From positions 1 to 64,000 of the forward strand of contig NZ_BOPA01000013.1 of the NCBI RefSeq assembly GCF_016863515.1: a stretch of DNA of 64,000 nucleotides, written 5' to 3'. The first letter of the stretch is position 1; each line of letters begins with the position of its first letter. Positions 12,640 through 22,700 of the stretch are shown piece after piece. Source of the DNA: Micromonospora gifhornensis (GTDB taxonomy: Bacteria; Actinomycetota; Actinomycetes; Mycobacteriales; Micromonosporaceae). Both the position numbers and the translations under genes were made by a program. Under the pieces are notes generated by a model. It worked only from the letters and a program-made list of their open reading frames with translations. It was not told where the DNA came from and did not search any database.

Positions 12640-13715
12640 AGGTCGTCCTCCTTGCTGTCCGGGTGGAACCGGTCGGCCCGAAACGGGGTGAGCAGCGGGT
12701 CGTCCGTCCCCTCCCCGGTGATCAGGCCGGTGATCAGATCCGCGGTGACCGGGGTGAGCACGATCCCGTGCCGGTGGTGGCCGGTGGCCGCCAGCACGTC
12801 CGGTCGGCCCGGGAGCGGCCCGAGGATCGGCGCGTTGTCCGGGGTGCCCGGACGCAGCCCGGCGATCGTCTCCACCAGGTCGTACTCGGCAAGCTCGGGC
12901 ATCAGGTCGACGGCGGCCCGCAGCAGCCGCAGCACCGCACCGGCGGATACCGCCACGTCGGTGCGTTCCTCGACGGTGGCGCCGACGACCACCTCACCGC
13001 ACTCGCGCGGGACCAGGTAGACGTGCTCGCCGTCGGCGTACCCCCGGATGACGTGCCGGAAGCCCGGCGGGCCACCGTCGGGGGTGCGTAGCCGCAGCAC
13101 CTGGCCCTTCACCGGACGGACCGGCAGCCCGGTGAGGGCGGCGGCGCCGCAGCCGGCGGCGACCACTGTCACCCCGCCCGACGGCTCGGACAGCTGCCGG
13201 ACCGGCTCGGTGACCAGCATCGCGCCGGCCCGCGCGGCGGCGAGGCGCAGCGCCGGCACCAGACGGCGCGGATCGACCTGATGGTCGGTGGCGGCGAGCG
13301 CGCCGCCGCGAACCCGCGGTGCCAGCGCCGGTTCGTGTTCCCGCAGCTGGGAGGGGCGCAGCGGGGTCACCGGCAGACCCAACCCCTGCTGGTACGCCCA
13401 CAGTCGGCGCGCTTCGGCCAGGTCGTCGGCGGTGAGCCCGACCATCAGGGTGCCCTCGGTCCGGTATCCGATGTCGACTCCGGTCACCTCGGTGAGCTCG
13501 GCGGCGAAGCCCGGCCAGCGTCGGGCGGATTCGGTGAGCAGCCCGGTCAACTCGTGTTCGCCGAAGTACGCCTCGGCCACCGGCGCCAGCATGCCCGCAG
13601 CGACGTGCGAGGCACCCGAGCCGGGCGCCGGATCGTGCACCACGACGCGCAGCCCGCGTGCCGCGCACCGCCACGCGATCGCCAACCCGATCGGCCCCGC
13701 CCCCACCACCGTCAC
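12630..13715 (-). CDS. thiO: Glycine oxidase ThiO (FAD-dependent)
   Basis: Oxidises glycine to dehydroglycine for thiazole synthesis. D-amino-acid-oxidase fold: the dinucleotide motif VTVVGAGPIGLAIAWRCAARG opens the protein; later GASHVAAGMLAP, VDPRRLVPALRL, a VRPVKGQVLRL loop and the end motif LAATGHHRHGIVLTPVTA. Start is uncertain: GTG 13715 begins almost at the FAD motif; GTG 13778 would add 21 residues encoded wholly by the repeat pair at 13725-13776. No good ribosome-binding site is seen for either, so the repeats may have replaced the original 5' end. Confidence 0.9.
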
Positions 13716-13724
13716 CTGCGGTGC

Positions 13725-13776
13725 AAGGAAGGGCCCCTTGTTAACTCCTCCGGTAGAGGAAGGGCCCCTTGTTAAC
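13725..13776. repeat. Two direct copies of a GTTAACAAGGGGCCCTTCCT repeat
   Basis: The 20-bp sequence aggaagggccccttgttaac occurs at 13726-13745 and again at 13757-13776, spaced 11 bp. The second copy provides the stop codon of thiE (13772-13774), and the pair fills the thiE-thiO junction. On the minus strand each reads GTTAACAAGGGG followed by CCCTTCCT. It resembles a dispersed repeat I associate with Micromonospora genomes (memory, not a search). No other copy was found in this window. Confidence 0.8.
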
Positions 13777-14398
13777 ACGCCAGTGCGTCCATGAACTCGG
13801 CTGCGGCGTGGGCGGGGTCGGCGGCTCCGGAGAGCGCGCCGACCACCGCCACCCCGTACACGCCGGCGGACCGCAACACAGGCACGTCCTCCGCCGTCAC
13901 TCCCCCGATGGCGATCACCGGCACGGTGACCGCCTCGACCACCGCCCGGACGCCCGCCACGCCGATCGCCGGCGGCAGGCCGTCCTTGGTGGTGGTGGCG
14001 TGGCAGGGGCCCACGCCCAGATAGCTTGCGCCGGCGGCGACGGCCTCGGCCGCCGACACCGGCTCGCGCGCGGTGGCGCCCAGCACCGCATCCGAGCCGA
14101 GCACCCGCCGGGCCGTCGCCACCGGCAGGTCGTCGGCACCGACGTGGCCGCCGGACGCGCCCGCCGCCAGCGCCACGTGCAACCGGTCGTTGACCAGGCA
14201 GGTGACCCCGTACGGGCGGCAGAGCACCAGCACCTGCCGGGTCAGCTCGTACGCCTCGCGGTCGGTGGTGGTGTCCTCGACCCGGACCTGGACGACCAGT
14301 TCGGTGTGGGCCACCGGCAGTGCGGCGGCGAGCACGGCGAGCGCATCCCGCCCAGGGCGGGTGTCGGTGATCAGATGCAGTCGTCCGAGGGACGGCAC
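13772..14398 (-). CDS. thiE: Thiamine phosphate synthase ThiE (divergent)
   Basis: First gene after the TPP riboswitch; it should join the pyrimidine and thiazole phosphates. 208 aa with ThiE landmarks: LHLITD, CLVNDRLHVALAAG, GGHVGADDLPVATAR, SYLGVGPCHATTTKDG and VIAIGGV. The motif normally read Q-x-R-x-K is QVRVED here, so the phosphate-binding Lys is a Glu, and the usual GxSxH is GATARE. The activity may thus be altered or shared with the paralogue at 10950. GTG 14398 has GGAGGA at 14412-14407. The stop codon lies inside the repeat pair. Confidence 0.85.
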   Translation of the reverse strand: MPSLGRLHLITDTRPGRDALAVLAAALPVAHTELVVQVRVEDTTTDREAYELTRQVLVLCRPYGVTCLVNDRLHVALAAGASGGHVGADDLPVATARRVLGSDAVLGATAREPVSAAEAVAAGASYLGVGPCHATTTKDGLPPAIGVAGVRAVVEAVTVPVIAIGGVTAEDVPVLRSAGVYGVAVVGALSGAADPAHAAAEFMDALAC

Positions 14399-14407
14399 GG
14401 CAACTCT

Positions 14408-14496
14408 CCTCCCTGCGCCGGCATTACCCGGATCAGGTTCGACGGTCGGGGGCTGGCAGCCCCCCTCTCAGCCCGGTACACCGGGCTCCCGTGGGT
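14408..14496 (-). ncRNA. TPP riboswitch (THI element)
   Basis: On the minus strand the thi-box core is plain: a GGGAGCCCGG...CCGGG stem, CTGAGAGGGGGGCTGCCAGCC (split here: CTGAGA then GGGGGG helix) and the highly conserved CCTGATCCGGGTAATGCCGG followed by CGCAGGGAGG. The last bases of the aptamer, GGGAGGAG, are also the ribosome-binding site of thiE, so TPP binding probably blocks translation initiation. The promoter at 14509-14537 would place the transcript start almost at the aptamer's first helix. Confidence 0.95.
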
Positions 14497-14508
14497 TCGT
14501 TGGGTGTC

Positions 14509-14537
14509 ACCGTACGTTGTTTCGGCTGTGCCGCCAA
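14509..14537 (-). promoter_or_regulatory. Promoter of the thiamine operon
   Basis: On the minus strand TTGGCG (14537-14532), 17 nt, then TACGGT (14514-14509). This puts transcription start near 14502, just ahead of the TPP aptamer, which fits a riboswitch-led operon. Confidence 0.6.
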
Positions 14538-14654
14538 CCCCCGTCCTGCCGTACGAGCCGGGCCGAGGGCAGCCGCGTCAATCCGACTCGCCGGGACGCG
14601 GCGACCGGAAAAACCCCCGATATGCAGTGACTCATGCCAATTGCCCAAGCTCTC

Positions 14655-14686
14655 GTTACCAATCTGTTACATCAATGAGTCTTGCC
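14655..14686 (+). promoter_or_regulatory. Conserved upstream motif, copy A (GTTACC-N5-GTTA-N9-gtNTTGCC)
   Basis: A 32-nt block upstream of the first giant gene matches the block at 19616-19647 upstream of its paralogue at 20 of 32 positions without gaps. Conserved are GTTACC, GTTA and TTGCC. It ends 146 nt before the GTG start. TTGCC could be a -35 element. The rest of 14505-14831 holds no gene; it is locally AT-rich from 14640 to 14720. Confidence 0.5.
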
Positions 14687-14831
14687 CGACACCGATCGAC
14701 AAACACAAATTGAATGATCGGCTCAGTTCCTCGGCAGCCAGACCCTCACCGTCAGGTACGAGCGCTCGGACCGAACCGGAGTAGTCACCGCCGCCCGCTC
14801 CGACCCGTCCCACCCGGAAGAGGAGACTTTC

Positions 14832-17800
14832 GTGCCCCGAACCCGCCGTCGACGAGCAACGCCCGGTCTACTGACCGTGGCGCTGCTCGCCCTCGTACTC
14901 GTACTGACCGGTGCGCCCGCTCCGATCGCCGGGCCCGCAGCCGCCCAGGCCGCCGGCCGTACCGCAGCCGCTGCCGCCGCTGACCCGTACTCCGTCCTGG
15001 TGTTCTCCAAGACCGCCGGGTTCCGCCACGACTCGATCCCCGCGGGCATCCGGGCGATCCAGCAACTCGGCACCGCGAACAATTTCACAGTCGTCACCAC
15101 AGAGGACGGCGGCGCCTTCACCGACACCAACCTGGCCCGGTTCAAGGCGGTCATCTGGTTGTCGACCACAGGTGACGTGCTCAACGCCAGCCAGCAGTCG
15201 GCCTTCGAGCGCTACATCCGCGCCGGTGGTGGATACGTCGGCGTGCACGCCGCCTCCGACACCGAATACGACTGGGCCTGGTACGGCCAACTGGTCGGCG
15301 CGTACTTCAACAGCCACCCGGCGAACCAGACGGCGACCGTGAAGGTCGAGGACTACACCCACGAGTCGACCCGACACCTGCCGGAGCGGTGGTCCCGGTA
15401 CGACGAGTGGTACAACTTCCGCACCAACCCCCGCGCCCGTCAGGTGCAGGTGCTGGCCTCGCTCGACGAGCGCAGCTACAGCCCCGGTAGCGGGGCGATG
15501 GGGCACGACCACCCGATCGCCTGGTGCCAGGGCTACGACGGTGGCCGGTCCTGGTACACCGGCGGTGGGCACACCCAGGAGTCCTTCTCCGACGCGGCCT
15601 TCCTGCAACACCTGCTCGGCGGCATCCAGACCGCGGCCGGTGTGGTGCACTCCGACTGCGGCGCCGGCCGGGCCGCCAGCTTCGAGAAGGTGACGCTGGA
15701 CAGCAACACCAGCAACCCGATGGAGCTGGACATCGCGCCCGACGGCCGGGTCTTCTACATCGAGCGCGACGGCCGCGTGCAGATCATCAAGCCGGACAGC
15801 GGCCAGACCGTCACCGCACTGCGGTTGAGCGTCTTCGCCGGCAACGAGGACGGCCTGCTCGGCATCCGACTCGACCCCAACTTCGCCAGCAACGGATGGG
15901 TCTGGCTCTACTACGCCCCGAGCGCGGGCGGCTCCCGCAACTACCTGTCCCGGTTCACCGTCACCGGTGACACGATCAGCGCGTCGAGCGAACGGGTCGT
16001 GCTGGAGGTGCCCACGCAGCGCAACACCTGCTGCCACATGGGCGGGACGATGACCTTCGACTCGGCCGGCAACCTCTACCTGGCCACCGGGGACAACACC
16101 AACCCCTTCGAGTCCAGTGGCTACAGCCCGTTGGACGAGCGCTCCGGCCGGTCGGACTACGACGCGCAGCGCACCGCCGGCAACACCAACGACCTGCGTG
16201 GCAAGGTGCTCAGGATCCGGCCGCAGGCCGACGGGACGTACACCATCCCGAGCGGAAACCTGTTCGCCCCGGGCACCGCGCGGACCCGTCCCGAGATCTA
16301 CGCGATGGGCCTGCGCAACCCGTTCCGGATCGGCGTCGACCCGGTCACCAACGTGCTCTACGTCGCCGACTACGGCCCGGACGCCACCACCACCAACGCG
16401 AACCGGGGCCCGGAGGGCCTGGTCGAGTGGAACATCGTCGACCGGCCCGGCAACTTCGGCTGGCCGTACTGCCACGGCAACAACCAGGCGTACAACGACT
16501 ACCAGTTCCCGTCCGGCCCGAGCGGGGCGAAGTTCAACTGCTCCGCGCCGGTGAACAACTCCCCCAACAACACCGGCCTGACCAACCTGCCGGCGGCCAT
16601 TCCGGCCACTGTCGACTACGGCTACGGCGGCAACAGCCGCTTCCCGGAGATCGGCGGCGGTGGAGCGCCCATGGCCGGCCCCGTCTACCGGTTCGACCCG
16701 ACCATCTCGTCCCGCCGCCAGTGGCCGGCGTACTTCGACGGCAAGTCGATCTTCGGCGAGTGGAACCAGTCGCGGATGTACACCATGCAGGTGAGCAAGG
16801 ACGGCAAGACGCTCGTCGACATCAACCGGATCCTCGATCAGATGACCTTCGTCCGGCCGATGGACATGGAGTTCGGCCCCGACGGCGCGTTGTACCTGAT
16901 CGAGTGGGGCAGCGGCTTCGGCGGCAACAACGACAACTCCGGGGTCTACCGGATCGACTACACCGCCGGTGCCCGTGCCCCGATCGCGGTCGCCTCGGCG
17001 AACCCGACCTCGGGAGCGCCACCACTTGCCGTGAGCTTCTCCAGCGCCGGCTCCCGTGACCCGGACGGCGGGGCGCTCACCTACGCCTGGACGTTCGGTG
17101 ACGGTGGCACCTCCACCCAGGCCAACCCGACCCACACGTACACCCGGTCCGGCAGTTACACCGCGCAGCTTCGGGTCACCAACCCGGCGGGGCGGACCGC
17201 GGTGGCGAACGTGCCGATCACCGTCGGCAACACGGCACCGACCGTCACCATCGAGTTCCCGCCGGACGGTGGTTTCTTCGCCTGGGGTGACCAGGTCGCC
17301 TACACCATCAGCGTCACCGACCCGGAGGACGGCACGATCGACTGCGCCGACGTCGAACTCCAGGTCCTGCTCGGTCACGACGAGCACGCCCACCCGCTGG
17401 AGCGGCACACCGGCTGCACCGGCACGGTGCAGACCCAGCTCGCCGACGGCCACGGAGCGGACGCCAACGTCTTCACCGTGCTGGAGGCGACCTACACCGA
17501 CAAGGGCGGATCCGACGGGGCCGAGCCGCAGACCGGCCGGGCACTGAAGATCCTCCAGCCCAAGCGCAAGGAGGCCGAGTACTTCTCGGCCACCGGCCGG
17601 GTGGCGGGTGCCACCGGCGGCGGCACCGCCGGGGTCGAGAAGGAGACCACCGGTGACACCGCCGGCGGCGGGCAGAACATCGGCTGGATCGAGGACGGCG
17701 ACTGGTGGTCGGTCACCCCGGCCAGCCTGACCGGCGTCACGTCGATCCAGTTCCGGGTCGCCTCGGCCACCTCCGGCGGCCGGATCGAGGTACGCGCCGG

Positions 17801-19511
17801 CGCCGCGGACGGGCCACTGATCACCACCGCCACCGTGGCCGGCACCAGCGGGTGGCAGACGTACACCGACGTCACCGCGCAGATTCCCAACGGCGCCTCC
17901 TCGGAGGGCGGGCTGTTCTTCGTCGCCCGGGACCCCAACCGGGGCACCGGAACCCTGTTCAACGTCAACTGGATGAACTTCGTCGGCCCCGGTGTGAGCG
18001 GCAACGCCCCACCGACGGTCACCGCCACGGGCACCCCGACCAGCGGGACCGCGCCACTGCCCGTGACCTTCACCGGTACGGCGACCGACCCGGACGGGGA
18101 CACCCCGCTGTCGTACGCCTGGGACTTCGGCGACGGTGCGACGGCGACCACGCTCAACGCCACCCACACGTACACCACGCCTGGCACCTACACCGCCACC
18201 CTGACGGTCACCGACAGCCGGGGCGCGCGGGCGCAGGCCACGGTGCCGATCCGGGTCGACGGGACCGGGGGCAACGAGCCCTGCCAGGTGCAGCAGGGGC
18301 CAGTACGGTCCGACGAGTTCACCGGTACCTCGCTGGATCGTCAGCGGTGGAGCGGCGTGGTGCGGGACAACCAGTCGCTCTCGGTCTCCGGGGGTGCGCT
18401 ACGCCTGCCCACCGCCGCGGGTGACCTGTACGGCACCCGCAACGACGCGACAAACCTGGTGCTCCAGCCCGCACCCAGCGGGGCCTGGCAGGCGACCACC
18501 CGGGTCACCGTCGCGGCCCGGGCCGACTACCAGCAGGCCGGCCTGATCCTCTACGGCAACGACGACAACTACGCCAAGCTGGACCTGGTCTACGGCGGCA
18601 ACCGCAAGGTGGAGTTCATCCGGGAGAGCTCCGGGACGCCGCGCAACGACAGCGCGGACGCCACCGCCGCTCCCACCGGTGACACCATCCATCTGCGACT
18701 GACGAGCGACGGGACGAACCTGACCGCGGCCTACTCGACCGACGGTCAGACCTTCACCCCGGTCGGCCGGTCCGCCGCCCTGGCCGGTATCACCAACCCG
18801 CGGATCGGGCTGTTCGCCCTCAACGGCGGCACCACCGCGCCGGTGGTGAACGCCGAGTTCGACTGGTTCCGGATCACCCCGGAGGCCACCACCGGCACGA
18901 GCACCACGCCCTCGGACGAGTTCACCGGCAGCAGCCTGGAGAAGTGCCGGTGGAACGCCATCGTGCGGGAGGACGCGACCCGCTACCGGGTCACCGACGG
19001 CGCGCTGCGCATCGACGTGCCGAACGGTGACATCTACGGCACCACCAACACCGGTCCGACCAACTTCATCCTCCAGAACAGCCCGGCCGGGAACTGGACG
19101 ATCCAGACCCGGGTCGACGGCAGCCTGCTCAACGAGCAGTACCAGCAGGCCGGTCTGCTGGTGTACGCCGACGACGACAACTACCTGAAGTACGACTACG
19201 TCACGGACAACGCGGCGGGTCAGACGATCTCGCGGCGGATCGAGTTCCGCAGCGAGGTCGGCGGGGTGGTGCAGAGCACCCAACCGCAGGCGACCGGCCT
19301 GACGCAGGGGATCTGGCACCTGCGGCTGACGCGTAGCGGCAGCACCTACACCGCTGCGTACTCGGCGGACGGCACGACTTGGACGACCCTGGGCTCGTTG
19401 ACGAGCACCGCGGTCGGCACGACTCCGAAGGTGGGCCTGTTCACCCTCAGCGGCAACCAGACCGCCTCGAAGACGGCGGCATTCGACTACTTCCGGCTCA
19501 CGCCCGGGTAG
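14832..19511 (+). CDS. Giant secreted ThuA / PQQ-type sugar dehydrogenase / PKD / CBM6 protein
   Basis: Secreted 1559-aa multidomain protein. Signal peptide to about residue 40; ThuA-like glutamine-amidotransferase fold 53-268 (VLVFSKTAGFRHDSI, HAASDTEYDWAWYG); soluble glucose/sorbosone-dehydrogenase-type beta-propeller 283-712 (NEDGLLGIRLDPNF, CCHMGGTM, LYLATGDNTNP, GLRNPFRIGVDP); PKD 714-800; a linker Ig-like part; CBM6 912-1051; second PKD 1058-1144; two concanavalin-like (DUF1349-type) domains about 1157-1350 and 1359-1559, each opening DEFTG. GTG 14832 has GAGGAG upstream. It probably binds and oxidises a carbohydrate outside the cell; substrate and PQQ use are inferred from family. A paralogue follows at 19800. 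Confidence 0.88.
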   Translation: MPRTRRRRATPGLLTVALLALVLVLTGAPAPIAGPAAAQAAGRTAAAAAADPYSVLVFSKTAGFRHDSIPAGIRAIQQLGTANNFTVVTTEDGGAFTDTNLARFKAVIWLSTTGDVLNASQQSAFERYIRAGGGYVGVHAASDTEYDWAWYGQLVGAYFNSHPANQTATVKVEDYTHESTRHLPERWSRYDEWYNFRTNPRARQVQVLASLDERSYSPGSGAMGHDHPIAWCQGYDGGRSWYTGGGHTQESFSDAAFLQHLLGGIQTAAGVVHSDCGAGRAASFEKVTLDSNTSNPMELDIAPDGRVFYIERDGRVQIIKPDSGQTVTALRLSVFAGNEDGLLGIRLDPNFASNGWVWLYYAPSAGGSRNYLSRFTVTGDTISASSERVVLEVPTQRNTCCHMGGTMTFDSAGNLYLATGDNTNPFESSGYSPLDERSGRSDYDAQRTAGNTNDLRGKVLRIRPQADGTYTIPSGNLFAPGTARTRPEIYAMGLRNPFRIGVDPVTNVLYVADYGPDATTTNANRGPEGLVEWNIVDRPGNFGWPYCHGNNQAYNDYQFPSGPSGAKFNCSAPVNNSPNNTGLTNLPAAIPATVDYGYGGNSRFPEIGGGGAPMAGPVYRFDPTISSRRQWPAYFDGKSIFGEWNQSRMYTMQVSKDGKTLVDINRILDQMTFVRPMDMEFGPDGALYLIEWGSGFGGNNDNSGVYRIDYTAGARAPIAVASANPTSGAPPLAVSFSSAGSRDPDGGALTYAWTFGDGGTSTQANPTHTYTRSGSYTAQLRVTNPAGRTAVANVPITVGNTAPTVTIEFPPDGGFFAWGDQVAYTISVTDPEDGTIDCADVELQVLLGHDEHAHPLERHTGCTGTVQTQLADGHGADANVFTVLEATYTDKGGSDGAEPQTGRALKILQPKRKEAEYFSATGRVAGATGGGTAGVEKETTGDTAGGGQNIGWIEDGDWWSVTPASLTGVTSIQFRVASATSGGRIEVRAGAADGPLITTATVAGTSGWQTYTDVTAQIPNGASSEGGLFFVARDPNRGTGTLFNVNWMNFVGPGVSGNAPPTVTATGTPTSGTAPLPVTFTGTATDPDGDTPLSYAWDFGDGATATTLNATHTYTTPGTYTATLTVTDSRGARAQATVPIRVDGTGGNEPCQVQQGPVRSDEFTGTSLDRQRWSGVVRDNQSLSVSGGALRLPTAAGDLYGTRNDATNLVLQPAPSGAWQATTRVTVAARADYQQAGLILYGNDDNYAKLDLVYGGNRKVEFIRESSGTPRNDSADATAAPTGDTIHLRLTSDGTNLTAAYSTDGQTFTPVGRSAALAGITNPRIGLFALNGGTTAPVVNAEFDWFRITPEATTGTSTTPSDEFTGSSLEKCRWNAIVREDATRYRVTDGALRIDVPNGDIYGTTNTGPTNFILQNSPAGNWTIQTRVDGSLLNEQYQQAGLLVYADDDNYLKYDYVTDNAAGQTISRRIEFRSEVGGVVQSTQPQATGLTQGIWHLRLTRSGSTYTAAYSADGTTWTTLGSLTSTAVGTTPKVGLFTLSGNQTASKTAAFDYFRLTPG

Positions 19512-19523
19512 CCGACAGCCAGG

Positions 19524-19561
19524 GGCCGGCCCGTACCTCCACCCGGAGGTACGGGCCGGCC
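19524..19561 (+). terminator. 17-bp hairpin after the first giant gene
   Basis: Arms 19524-19540 and 19545-19561 pair perfectly (17 bp, loop accc), 12 nt after the stop codon. Likely terminator separating the two paralogues into independent transcripts. Confidence 0.7.
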
Positions 19562-19615
19562 GCTCCATGTCGGAGATACGGGCTTTGAGCGAACTGACCA
19601 GGAATGTCACGCGCA

Positions 19616-19647
19616 GTTACCGAAACGTTATCAATCGAAGTGTTGCC
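19616..19647 (+). promoter_or_regulatory. Conserved upstream motif, copy B
   Basis: Counterpart of 14655-14686: GTTACC, N5, GTTA, N9 and GT-N-TTGCC with equal internal spacing. It ends 153 nt before the GTG start at 19800. Downstream, TTGCCA followed 19 nt later by TAATTT could be a weak -35/-10 pair, so the GTTACC/GTTA part would sit as an operator or activator site just upstream of it. The rest of 19562-19799 shows nothing else. Confidence 0.5.
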
Positions 19648-19799
19648 ATAAACCGTTTCAGCGGGGCTAATTTGTTCAGCGAATCGACATAATGCTGGAA
19701 CGGACACCACCGGCGAGGTGTCCGGACCTGCTCCATCTGGGACGGTCTTCGGCGAGCCGGCCCCCGCGACCCCGTCCAGCAAGGACAGAGGAGACCGGA

Positions 19800-22700
19800 G
19801 TGTCCCGACCACCCCGTGCCCGCGTACCCATCACCGCCACACTTCTCACCCTCGGCCTCGCCGCGACCGGCCTCGTCGGCGTTCCTGCCGCACAGGCCGC
19901 GCCGAGCGTAAAGGCCGTCGCGCAGAGCGCCCCCGTCAAGCAGGCCGCGCCCGCCGCGAACGCCGCAGCCGAGGACTTCTCGGTCCTGGTCTTCTCCAAG
20001 ACCGCCGGCTTCCGGCACGACTCGATCCCGACCGGCATCGCCGCGATCCAGCAGCTCGGTGCCACAAACGGGTTCACCGTCGACACCACCGAGGACGGCG
20101 CCGCGTTCACCGATGAGAACCTGGCCCGCTACGAGGCGGTGATCTGGCTCTCCACCACCGGCGACGTGCTCAACGCCGAGCAGCAGGAGGCGTTCGAGCG
20201 CTACATCCAGGCCGGCGGCGGCTACGCCGGCATCCACGCCGCCTCCGACACCGAATACAACTGGCCCTGGTACGGCGAGCTGGTGGGCGCGTACTTCGCC
20301 AACCACCCGGCCAACCAGACGGCCACCGTCAAGGTGGAGGACCCGGCCCACGAGTCCACCGCCCACCTGCCGGAGCGCTGGTCCCGCTACGACGAGTGGT
20401 ACAACTTCCGGACCAACCCGCGCGGCAAGGTGCACGTGCTGGCCACGCTCGACGAGCGCAGCTACTCCCCCGGCGCGGGCGCGATGGGTCACGACCACCC
20501 GATCGCCTGGTGCCGGGACTACGACGGCGGCCGGACCTGGTACACCGGCGGCGGCCACACCCGCGAGTCGTACGCCGAGCCGGAGTTCCTCCAGCATCTG
20601 CTCGGCGGCATCCGCACCGCGGCCGGGGTCAGCAGCGCCGACTGCCGCGCCACGCTGACGTCGAGCTTCGAGAAGGTCACGCTGGACAGCAACACCAGCA
20701 ACCCGATGGAGCTGGACATCGCCCCCGACGGCCGGGTCTTCTACATCGAGCGCGACGGCCGGGTCCAGATCATCAAGCCGGACACCGGTAGCACCGTCAC
20801 CGCCCTCGACCTCGACGTCTTCACCGGCAACGAGGACGGCCTGATCGGCATCCGGCTCGACCCGAACTTCGCCACGAACAACTGGGTGTATCTCTACTAC
20901 GCCCCGAACGACGGGATCGCGCGCAACCTGCTGTCCCGGTTCACCGTCACCGGCGACTCGATCGACCCGGCCAGCGAGAAGGAGGTCCTGCGCGTCGACA
21001 CGCAGCGCAACACCTGCTGCCACGCGGGCGGGACGATGGTCTTCGACTCGGACGGCAACCTCTACCTGGCCACCGGGGACAACACCAACCCGTTCTCCTC
21101 CGACGCCTACACGCCGATCGACGAGCGGCCCGGCCGCGCCGACTACGACGCGCAGCGCAGCTCCGGCAACACCAACGACCTGCGCGGCAAGGTGATCCGG
21201 ATCCACCCGGAGGACGACGGGACGTACACCATCCCGGAGGGCAACCTCTTCCCGCCGGGCACCGAGAAGACCCGTCCCGAGATCTACGCGATGGGCTTCC
21301 GTAACCCGTTCCGGATCGGCATCGACCTCGCCACGAACGTGCTCTACGTGGCCGACTACGGGCCCGACGCCAACTCCGCCAACCCGAACCGGGGCCCGGA
21401 GGGTCTCGTCGAGTGGAACATCATCGACAAGCCGGGCAACTTCGGCTGGCCGTACTGCCACGGCGCGAACAAGGCGTACAACGACTACCAGTTCCCGTCC
21501 GGGCCGAGCGGTGCCAAGTTCGACTGCGCGAACCTGGTAAACGACTCGCCCAACAACACCGGCCTGACCAACCTGCCGCCGGCCGTCTCGGCCACTGTCG
21601 ACTACGGCTACGCCGCGAACCCGCTGTTCCCCGAGATCGGTGGCGGCGGCGCGCCGATGGGCGGCCCGGTCTACCGGTACGACGCCGACCTGAACTCCGA
21701 CCGCAAGTGGCCGGCGTACTTCGACGGCAAGGCGCTGCTCGGTGAGTGGAACCAGTCGCGGATGTACACCATGCAGCTCACCGCGGACGGCAAGTCCCTG
21801 GTGGACATCAACCGCCTGCTGGACGGGATGAGCTTCATCCGTCCGATGGACTTCGAGTTCGGCCCCGACGGTGCGCTCTACATGATCGAGTGGGGCAGCG
21901 GCTTCGGCGGCAACAACGACAACTCCGGGGTCTACCGGATCGACTACATCGCCGGTGACCGGGCTCCGATCGCCGTGGGCAGCGCCAACCCGACCTCCGG
22001 GCCGGCTCCGCTGACCGTCAGCTTCTCCAGCGCCGGCTCGCGTGACCCGGACGGTGGCGAGTTGACCTACGCCTGGACGTTCGGTGACGGCAACAGCTCC
22101 GACGTGGCCAACCCCACCCACACGTACGCCTCGGCGGGCAACTACAACGCCCAGCTCACCGTGACCAACCCCAAGGGGCGCACCGCGGTGGCGAACGTGC
22201 CGGTCACGGTCGGCAACACCGTACCGACGGTCACCATCGAGTTCCCGCCGGACGGCGGCTTCTTCGACTGGGGTGACCAGGTCAAGTACACCATCAAGGT
22301 GACCGACCCGGAGGACGGCGAGATCGACTGCGCCGACGTGGAACTCCAGGTGCTCCTCGGTCACGACGAGCACGCCCACCCGCTGGAGCAGCACACCGGC
22401 TGCGAAGGTGTGGTGCAGACCCAGCTCGCCGCCGGACACGGCGCCGAGGCGAACGTCTTCACCGTGCTGGAGGCGACCTACACCGACAAGGGTGGCTCCG
22501 GTGGGGCCAACCCGCTGACCGGCCGGGCCCTGGAGATCCTCCAGCCCAAGCGCAAGCAGGCCGAGTACTACTCCAACACCGGCCGGCTGGCCGACGGCAC
22601 CGGCAGCGGCGACCCGGGTGTGGCCAAGGAGGCCACCGGGGACACCGCAGGCGGTGGTGACAACATCGGCTTCATCGAGGACGGCGACTGGTGGTCGGTC

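Noticed and set aside
13716..13778. N-terminal extension of ThiO read through the repeats
   Set aside because: The codons come entirely from the repeat pair, and the FAD motif begins right after GTG 13715; kept only as an alternative start.
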